A DNA stretch of 64,000 nucleotides from Pisaster brevispinus (lineage: Eukaryota; Echinodermata; Asteroidea; Forcipulatida; Asteriidae), in assembly GCA_023634235.1 (NCBI GenBank), contig JAMKCF010000001.1:4653140-4717139 (forward strand), written 5' to 3'. Numbering within the stretch: the stretch's first letter is position 1; every line of letters begins with the position of its first letter. This document shows positions 56,206 through 64,000 of this stretch, piece by piece. The notes under the pieces are model-generated. The model saw only the letters and a program-made list of their open reading frames with translations. It was not told the origin of the DNA and did not search any database. The position numbers were made by a program, and so were the translations under genes.

Positions 56206-59200
56206 ACTATCATCTTCAGCCCCTTCTAAGGCTGAACACTGATTTGGTCGTTTGTTTTAACCAGGATCATCACTATTTAGTGTACTAGACTCACCCTGAT
56301 TTAACCACTTTAAAATTAAATGCAAAATCCGCGTCACGTGCACTGCCTTTCTGTGATATTATTACTATATTTGTTAAGTTATTTGATTTGTCTCACATGC
56401 ACATTATTTTGTGTCACCAGTCAAGTCATAACAATCACTTAGAGGTATTTTTTTTAAATAACAAAAACATCATTGTTTATTTTAAGGTCTGAAAGCTTAC
56501 TGATTATGAAATAAAATTAACTTCCTGGAAATTGAATAACGAAACCCGTAAAAAGGCGACCAGGTTGATTTCGTTTTAATACAACCAACATTAAAGAGAA
56601 CGTGATTTACATGCTGAAATTTGGGAATGCTTTCTACTGGGTTTTCTTGAAACACCAACGGATAAAGCCCGAATTTTCACAAGTTTATTATGTCATATAG
56701 GACATAAGGCTGTGACTGTGACTTGTCAGATCTTATCCTGTAAATGATTTTAATTTAATCGTCACCTGATACACCAACGGATATGAACGTCCAAATTCAA
56801 TACATTCTTTGAAGTTAGTGTTTGATATAAGTGCTGTTAACTGTGCAGCGAAACTTGAATTAAAACAAATATACTATGAGATAGTTTGTGATCAATTTTT
56901 GAAGTATTTATTAAAATTTTAATGATAACTAAATTGGATATTTCATCGTCCGCATCGTAAAATACAACCAAACACTTTCCGATGTCGCTTAAGAATATAA
57001 AATTGATTAAGTTTAAAACAACAATCCTTCGAAAAAGTTACACATATTAAAATGACCGAAGTATACACTCAAACACAACATCTACTTACAAATCGAAACT
57101 TTGAACTGAAAACTTGTAGTGAACAAACCTAGAAAAAACGTTACCCTTTTGACGTTCAGCTGATGTGATAAATAACTGAGTGGAGTAAGGTACAAATAAT
57201 TGCCCGTATCGAGTAGGCGTAAGGTTTGTAGGAGGAACACAAAGTCGAAATTTTGATATTTTAAAAACAAAATAATGAAAACGGGGATGTCTTGAATTGG
57301 AAAACAATAATTTAACTTGAAATTTTGTTTGTTCAAAAACATATTTTGTCATAAAATTGGCAAATAGATTCGTGTATCTTAGTAGGTTCGAAATCTATAT
57401 TTCTACAATTAATTTTGTAAGTCCCGGTACTTGTATTCAAATCACATAGGGCAGTCACCCGTCTTAGTCTATGGGCCTTTCAGGGGCTTAAATTTCATAG
57501 TTTGGACCAAGTAAATCACTCTTATTGGCCTATCATTTTTTCTTCTTGCAAATAATCTACAACTTACTGTTAACTATGTTTTCACAGTGAGTTAAGACAC
57601 TTCTTAGCCTCTTCCGTTCTTGTTAAGCTAACGGCTGTTTAGATAGTAATTTTGTTTTAAGCCCCTGTATTCGCATGGAGACTGACTTATTTGAGTTGTA
57701 CAAACTGAAATAGCCGATGAATTCGTCATTACTTTTGGCAAGCATGCGGCCTGTCAGCCTCGATCCCTTTTCCAGAGTGCTAATTATTCATTTTTGTTTT
57801 TAAGGCTTTCATGGTTTATTTAAGATGAGTATTATTTGCAACAAGAAAAGCGAAACAAGAATAAGTCCCTCGAGATGGTACCGGCAAGTGTGCCTGGCTC
57901 ATGGGCTATTTTAAACCTATAGAAATTGCAACACATTGTCAGAGAATAGCGTAACATAGTTCATTTTTACCATGAGTTAGTCACGTACTCGCTTTTGACA
58001 AACAAGGCCAAACCAACGACGAAATTGGCTTTTCATGGATAACTGTCTAAAAACAGCAATGACTACAGAATGGGGACACTTCAACTGTCATTTGTTATTG
58101 TGATTTTGACAGTAACCGTGTTTTGTCTCTACAGAACATGTCTTACAATAATGCTTTGTTTTGGGTGGAGCCCCCCAGCTTCAAAGTTCATTTATTTTAT
58201 GTTTTGAATTATTATTGTTAGGCCTATTTTTGTTTTTCTAAACTTTGTTCTGGCAGCAATATTTTCATAAAAAAAAAACCCAGCACGATTCTAACATTTT
58301 GAAGAAAAAAACTACTTCAAGAAAACATTACACAAAAAGTGGGAACATTAAAAAAGAGGTATTATTTTCAAGATACGTTTAAATATAGTGTAGGCCTACT
58401 ATAGAGTACTCTGTGGATATTACATTGTTGCATTAATTGCTATGGGAAGCCTATTCAGTGAAGTGCACCCCTATGTTGAGTGACAGACCGCCCTCACACG
58501 GCACAGTTCTAAACATGATTTTGTTGTGCATCACTACAGTCTTCAGACTGTCAATGTTTGTGGTAGCTATTGACTGTATTGGTTTCTTTTTAACGTAAGT
58601 TCTTGTTATTTCGTACGAATGTTTGGTATATAAAACAATAAATAAAATAAAACATATAATAAGCAAACACAAAACAAAACTTTGGATTACTCAAATTGTC
58701 AACTTCTAAATATCTTCTAACTTCTTTATGATTAAGTATAGGCCCTTTGTCATTCGTAGATGCTGAAAACATGACTTATTGTCCAAGTAACAGAAGATCG
58801 TATGCAGTATAATGGCCGCCTAACAAACAAAATAAATCTAGCATTATTGTTTTGTTGTTTGTTGTTGCCGGGATTCCCTTGAAAACGTGTTTTTTCATTT
58901 TCTATTGAGGATAATTCACCATTCTGGAAGGGGGATTTTGAACTGTTTGGATCCACCTTTTGCAGGTATTTTTCCTGAGACTGAGTGATTAGTGTTTGAG
59001 TTTATTTGGTGCAGTATTCATTCTTCCGTGGTTCACCTCGTTTTTTTTTCAGACTTTGGCTTTTTTTCATTCTCAACCACGTAGCAACAATTTAGGACTG
59101 TTACTCAAAATCCGTAGAAAAAAAATGGAATTAAAAAAACCTGCAAAAAAGATAAATACAAATAAGTATAAAAAAAACATAAATAAACAAATAACTACAA

Positions 59201-60499
59201 AGTACCTAAAGAACTACAGTAAACGTTTAGATGAAAACAAAAATATAAAAATATATAAATAAATAAACAATTGAATTTATAAGAATTAAATATTTAAAAA
59301 CATTAATCAAACAATAAATAAATCAATTAACAAATCAATTTATCAGTAATAACAATAGTCAAACAAAAAAACATTAAACAAAAACTAACACGAACAATTA
59401 CTATTAAACAATAGCGTGTAGTTCCAGCAATTTGAATTTGAAAGAAACCGTGCTTCTTGATCTTTGCTCGCAACAAGTTCGGGGGTAGCACGGGTAGACA
59501 AACAATACTTCCTCAACGGTTACTTTCGGACGCACTTTTTTGTCAGCCAGATCCATCACCCGGTCTTTTTAAAACTCTTTCGCGAATCTCACTGACAGGG
59601 AAGGTTGACATTTTTGTTATGTGCTTGGAGATATGAGGGCAAGTACAGAGTTGTTTGGCTAGAGCAGTCAAACAGGCTTATAAATAATCGGTATTTAGCA
59701 GGCTACATGATGATTTAGGCAAATCTCCTGTTTCGAGAAAAAAACAAAACAAAAACAAGTTCATTAGTTCGGACGGCTCTCATCCACTTAGCTTTAAATT
59801 AAAAACAAAAAACGCCTTAGAATCAATAATTTCATAAAAAAAGCCATCCAAACCCAATATGTATGGCAGTTTCTTAATTTCGACTGTCATTAGTAGTTAA
59901 TAGGCAGCTGGAAACCGTAAGCTGCGATACAACTCGAGTTCTAACTCAAGTGTACTTCATGCCCTGGTCAGTGATGGCGCGGCAGTGCAGCGATATATAC
60001 CCACTATTTTGGATGTTTGGTGTTTGTGAGAGGAAGGACCGAGAGCAGAAGAAAACAATTCCCTTTAAGTGGTCAGTCGTGATGGGAGTAATTTTAGACA
60101 TCAGATCACCATTTCAAGAGGTGCACTCGACCCCATTGAGATGAAGTTTCATTGCAATAAAGCATTATCTTCATCACGGACGGCCGGGAATCAGTCATTA
60201 CATGCGCGATCAATACACGCGTGTGCGTATCGCAGTTAACCAATTCATTACGACAGCTACTGTATGAAAGAACTGAATAATAAATATCATTATTCTCCGT
60301 TTGTTTCTAATGGGTAGAAACAACCCCCCCCCCCACACACACACACACAACCATTCGTTGTATGGAGCTAAACTGACCATGAAATGTGGTTGTATTTTTC
60401 GTGCACAATGTAGACCAGTAAAATAGTGGCTAAATTGTGTAATGAAATTCAAGTCCGGATTTAGCGAGCGTGCGAGGATGCGATTTTGTGCCCATTAGA
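56206..60499. other. No gene recognised
   Basis: Long AT-rich stretch. The small frames near 57082-57352, 58451-58956 and 58996-59262 have no splice, domain or codon support; the last is Lys/Asn-rich low complexity. A C10 plus CA repeat lies at about 60327-60350. Confidence 0.45.
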
Positions 60500-61320
60500 G
60501 ATACCCTAGTCATCTGAACGATCGATTATTGGAAGAGGGGCGATCGATGGGAAGGGGTGAACATTATCGCGCGGAAGGACAAGCCTCTCGAAGGAGCTTC
60601 AGTTTGTTCTTTATCGCAGAGCGCGTTGAGCCGATAGTCATTGACCACTTCCTTCGTACACACTCGCAGTTGACACCATCCTGCTGAGACTGTTAAGATC
60701 TTCCGTTCCATTTCTCAAGGAGTTTGAACTCGCTGGTTGTCGAGTACGAACCTCAAGATTTCCGTCACAGAACACCAATTTAAGAACCCAAGTGTTCGTA
60801 TATTGCTTGTTGATTGAAGTAGTCGATTCCCACCGTCTTGCCGTGTCATAGCGGTACGAGCTTTAACAGACGGGAGAGAACGAGGTCAAAACCTTACCAG
60901 GAGCTTATCAGACGGTAAAGACCGAGGTCAACATTTTCCAGTCACTAAGCAGACGGGATAAAACAAGGTCAAAACTTTAGCTAGGCGGTTTGCCCGTGAC
61001 TAAGGCATCGCGTTGGCTCAGAGGCTCCATCCTGGTACCCGTCCCTTGGAAAGGTACCGGTGGTGACTTTCGTCAGAGGTCAAAGATTAATACAGACCTT
61101 AGAAATGGTTACCATCGACGACTGAGTGAATACCGGATGGGAACTATCGATAAGTTAAAGGTCAACACCAACAGGTGGTCGAACTTTGTTTTCTGTTGAG
61201 AGTTCATCAGCGATAACACAAAGTTCTAGCTTTAGTGGATCGAGAAAACAAAAGTAATCGGGGATTGCGAAATAACAACGAAAGGCCAACAAGTACAGTT
61301 CAAAAGTAACAACTCAGAGG
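60500..61320 (+). promoter_or_regulatory. Possible promoter and untranslated first exon of a downstream gene
   Basis: This stretch is richer in GC and free of recognised repeats, unlike its flanks. It ends at CAACTCAGAG/GTAAGAACA, a strong donor sequence. No long frame is seen, so if it is an exon it is 5' UTR, with coding exons beyond the window. The call rests on composition and one splice-like site. Confidence 0.25.
60868..60990 (+). repeat. Three imperfect tandem units of about 41-42 bp
   Basis: AGACGG starts units at 60868, 60910 and 60951. Each continues with an ACGAGGTCAA- or CAAGGTCAA-like segment and an ACCTTACC-, ATTTTCCA- or ACTTTAGC-like end. Divergence between units is substantial. 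Confidence 0.75.
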
Positions 61321-62082
61321 TAAGAACATTTCGATTTTTTTGTTGAGAGATTACGATAACAGTTATTTCATAAGCGTATGGAAATAATTGCGACTGGCAG
61401 AGTCATCGCATTCCATACCTCCCGTATCTGTGCAAACAAGCATAATGGTTGTAAAAAAAAAACCGCATCTTGTAGAGGAAATAAGGTTTATAATGACTTG
61501 ATCCTCAGGGACGACTGTATGGAAAATCACCCACACGATAATGAATATTCAAGATTGTTTTATATTCCACGTGGTACAGGGTCACTTCCAGCTAGACAGG
61601 CCGTCAACGTCATGTGTTGAATAATATAATATATCGCTTGGGCTGGGTTCGGAAAGTTCGACATCCTTTATTTGAACTTGGAGGGTTTGCTATGCGTTTT
61701 TACCACTTGCATGGATATTGTGCCTAAGGCAGATGCACTGTGTGTTACGGGGCAAATGTTACAGCACTGTTACAGCCCATCATCGTGTATGTTCACCAAT
61801 TAATTTTGTTCTTCCCTTGGTATTTTTCTTGTGGGAAACAAAACATGGTTTTATGGGAGCATTGCCATTTTGTATACATTTTTTTTTTAAATAATAATGA
61901 TAATAAAAATACAAAAAAATAGATAACAAACATTGCCCAAGGTTGTAGATAATAATGTGTAAAGGTAACATCATGTCAACAGTGATAAATACCTTTTTTT
62001 AAACAGAAACTTGTTTCTTTTTAAAAGTTGGCTCAAATACTTGCAGGTTTTGTTGTTTCAATTGTTGTTTTCCCTTATAGGC
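61321..62082. other. No gene recognised
   Basis: AT-rich; one short frame at 61378-61620 without support. Confidence 0.4.
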
Positions 62083-62350
62083 ATATCGTCACGCGTACCA
62101 TGAAGTGACCTTTGTTTCAAAAACACTTCATTTTTGCAAAACGGGTTTTATACAAATTATTAATATACTCATTAATGTTAAAACCATTCAGTCATGTTGA
62201 ATACCTTATACGTAACAGTTTTGTAATTACACTAAAATGCGACACTCTACCAATGATAATCAAAGCGCTATGGCACAGTTCAGACGCGCGTGTGTGACAT
62301 TTACATTTGCACGCATGGACCTATCGCGATAGGTCTCAATTTGTATTGTG
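62083..62350. repeat. Partial relative of the TIR element at 44660
   Basis: CGTCACGCGTACCATGAAGTGACCT resembles the 44660 end. ACCTATCGCGATAGGTCTC near 62320 is the inverted form of GAGACCTATCGAGATAGGT near 44874. Confidence 0.6.
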
Positions 62351-62811
62351 TTTGTACACAGCGCTCTGCGGGCAATACTTGTTTTCTTCTTGTTTTTTCT
62401 TCTCATTTTCACAAAATACTGATTTAAATAGTTGCAGGAATGAATGCACTCTGAAATTTATGTACGAACAAAGTATTCGGCTTTATTTGTGTCTTAAAAA
62501 AAAACAATTAAAATACTAAGTAGAGTCCGAATTAGCAGTTTAAAAAACAATGCAACCTGAATCGCGACTTTCTCCAAACAAGGCCCGGGGCGGGGGGGGG
62601 GGGGGCTGTGAATTTTTTTGACTGATTCTATTTCTTACACACCACAAAAGTAATAACAAACAAAACAATTAAATATATCGGAAAAGATAAACATTTAAAT
62701 TAAAAACGACTACTCAAAGACGTAGGCTAGATACTAACATAGATAACTACATTTATGATAGTAGTCTAAGAGTATTAAATATAACATATAACATAATAAT
62801 ATAATAATATA

Positions 62812-63212
62812 TTGTATTTGTATAGCGCCTACTGCAGGCCAGCCTCTAAGCGCTTAACATTCAGTATTTCCTGCAAGGTATTTGGGGCGACGTTTGAGGT
62901 ATGAGACCTACTCCTTTACATAGCACCTTGTAATGGTTTACAAGGTGCTGTGGCGCAATATGCAGCCGATCAAACCAGGAACACCGGGGCGGACCCCTTC
63001 TCTTTTCGATAAGTGCACTGGGTTCTTTTTCGTGCGTTACACAACACACGGGACCAACGGCTTTACGTCCCATCCGAAGGACGAAGCAATCATGGTTAAG
63101 TGTCTTGCTTAAGGACACAGGTGTCACGACCGGGGCTCGAACCCACACTCTGCTGATCAGAAACACCAGAGCTTGAGTCCAGTGATCTTATCCACTCGGC
63201 CACGACACGCCA
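62812..63212 (-). mobile_element. Full-length tRNA-derived SINE
   Basis: Minus strand: GTGTCGTGGCCGAGTGGATAAGATC (A box), GTGTGGGTTCGAGCCCCGGTC (B box), GTGTCCTTAAGCAAGACACTT, a long body with CCTTGTAA..TTACAAGG hairpin, and a tail GGCGCTATACAAATAC followed by ATT-like repeats. About 400 bp, the most complete SINE here. Confidence 0.9.
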
Positions 63213-63499
63213 TATATAACATATAAATCAATCGATCGTTCAATCAATCGACCAACTAATAACAAACTCTTAATATTATCGTGTTTTTTTTTTAAAGTCG
63301 AACCTATTGTCAAAAAAAAAAAATGATAATAATGCTGGCCTCTTAAGCGTTTTTGAGCGGTCTCTTTTATACCCCACAAGGTCCGTTTAATTGCTTAGAT
63401 GTCAAGTGGTCGGTCTGCGAACAAACATGGAGCTGTTCTTGTACCTTTATAATATTATGGGAACAGTTGATAGATTATTATGCATTACCCACAATGTGA

Positions 63500-63990
63500 A
63501 TGATCGGCGCATATAGGATTATGAATGAAATCTGAGTTCAAGAAACCCCAGCAACCATCACGACGTCCTGATGTTGCTGCAATGCGGTACACAACTACAA
63601 AACATGACAGACAAACATCTTAACTACAGCATGACTTTTATTGTCTGGCTGTTTAGATTATTTTAACCTCACTCGGTTCTCATGTGACAGCTGTATTTTT
63701 TTTAGGATGGCACTCACGGTCAACTGAGCTACCCGGATAGCCAGATGCAGTTTGATTACTGTCTTTTAGCGGCGGGTAGTCCTCAGCGCGATATTTGACA
63801 GGTATTAAAATACATTATTATTAGTATTTTATATTTTATTTAGTTATCTTTTTATTTAAAAAATTCCTTTGGGGCACGTTAATAGATCATTGGCATGAAT
63901 GATCGGCGCGTAAAGGATTATGGGTAAAATCCGATCCCCCCAAAAACACAACCAACCATCTTGACGTGCTGACGTTGAAGCAATGCGGGA
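63500..63990 (+). repeat. Direct repeat pair with about 396-bp offset
   Basis: AATGATCGGCGCATATAGGATTATG near 63502 recurs near 63898 as AATGATCGGCGCGTAAAGGATTATG. Both go on with AACCATC.. GACGT.CTGA.GTTG and GCAATGCGG. Between them, GGCTATCCGGGTAGCTCAGTTGAC on the minus strand near 63706-63744 is another tRNA-like A box. Confidence 0.75.
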
Positions 63991-64000
63991 CTCAACTAAA

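Noticed and set aside
58996..59262. Lys/Asn-rich 88-residue frame
   Set aside because: Low-complexity AT-rich sequence with no start context, domain or splice evidence.
61378..61620. 80-residue plus-strand frame after the candidate leader exon
   Set aside because: It lies beyond the putative donor and has no recognisable domain, so I could not support it as coding.

Overview
This is eukaryotic DNA from a marine invertebrate, most likely an echinoderm and perhaps a sea star. It is AT-rich, has long introns, and is full of microsatellites, tRNA-derived SINEs, non-LTR retrotransposon debris and MITEs. One terminal-inverted-repeat family (about 25704-26116 and 40109-40447, termini like AAAGGACACGTTGCCTTG) resembles a repeat I associate with sea-star genomes; the species call is inference.

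The window is dominated by one plus-strand gene. It begins at or before 19090 and ends at a stop codon at 54901-54903. I could place 30 exons by acceptor/donor sites, reading-frame phase and domain content; together they give about 2,200 residues. The product is a mosaic receptor: nine CUB or CUB-like domains and twelve LDL-receptor class A (LDLa) modules plus one degenerate one, then an LRR N-terminal cap, five leucine-rich repeats, a Cys-Cys hinge and a class A seven-transmembrane domain of the LGR type C kind (GRL101 and relaxin receptors RXFP1/2). The signal-peptide exon was not found with confidence. Ectodomain exons are almost all phase 1-1 and LRR exons phase 2-2.

The most striking feature is internal. 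Exons 2-9 (20711-31001) and exons 10-17 (32211-40603) are two tandem copies of an eight-exon cassette, CUB-LDLa-CUB-LDLa-LDLa-CUB-LDLa-LDLa, matching domain by domain. Exons 18-23 repeat the order of the first five domains and may be an older, shortened third copy. A second oddity is the GPCR core: the Arg of the D/E-R-Y motif is Cys (D-C-F).

Region by region: 1-19089 shows no recognisable host exon, but it holds microsatellites, a 129-bp-offset direct duplication, SINE pieces, a telomere-like repeat and a nested transposon complex (11160-13745: a decayed plus-strand non-LTR element interrupted by a minus-strand LINE 3' fragment with a 9-bp target duplication and by a MITE with a 4-bp one). 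19090-54903 is the receptor gene, whose introns carry more MITEs, including insertions flanked by TTAA, TTA, 8-bp, 4-bp and 12-bp direct repeats. 54904-64000 holds the 3' end, then repeats, and one non-repetitive stretch (about 60500-61320) that could be an untranslated first exon of a downstream gene. Exon calls are by eye; no search or splice predictor was run.
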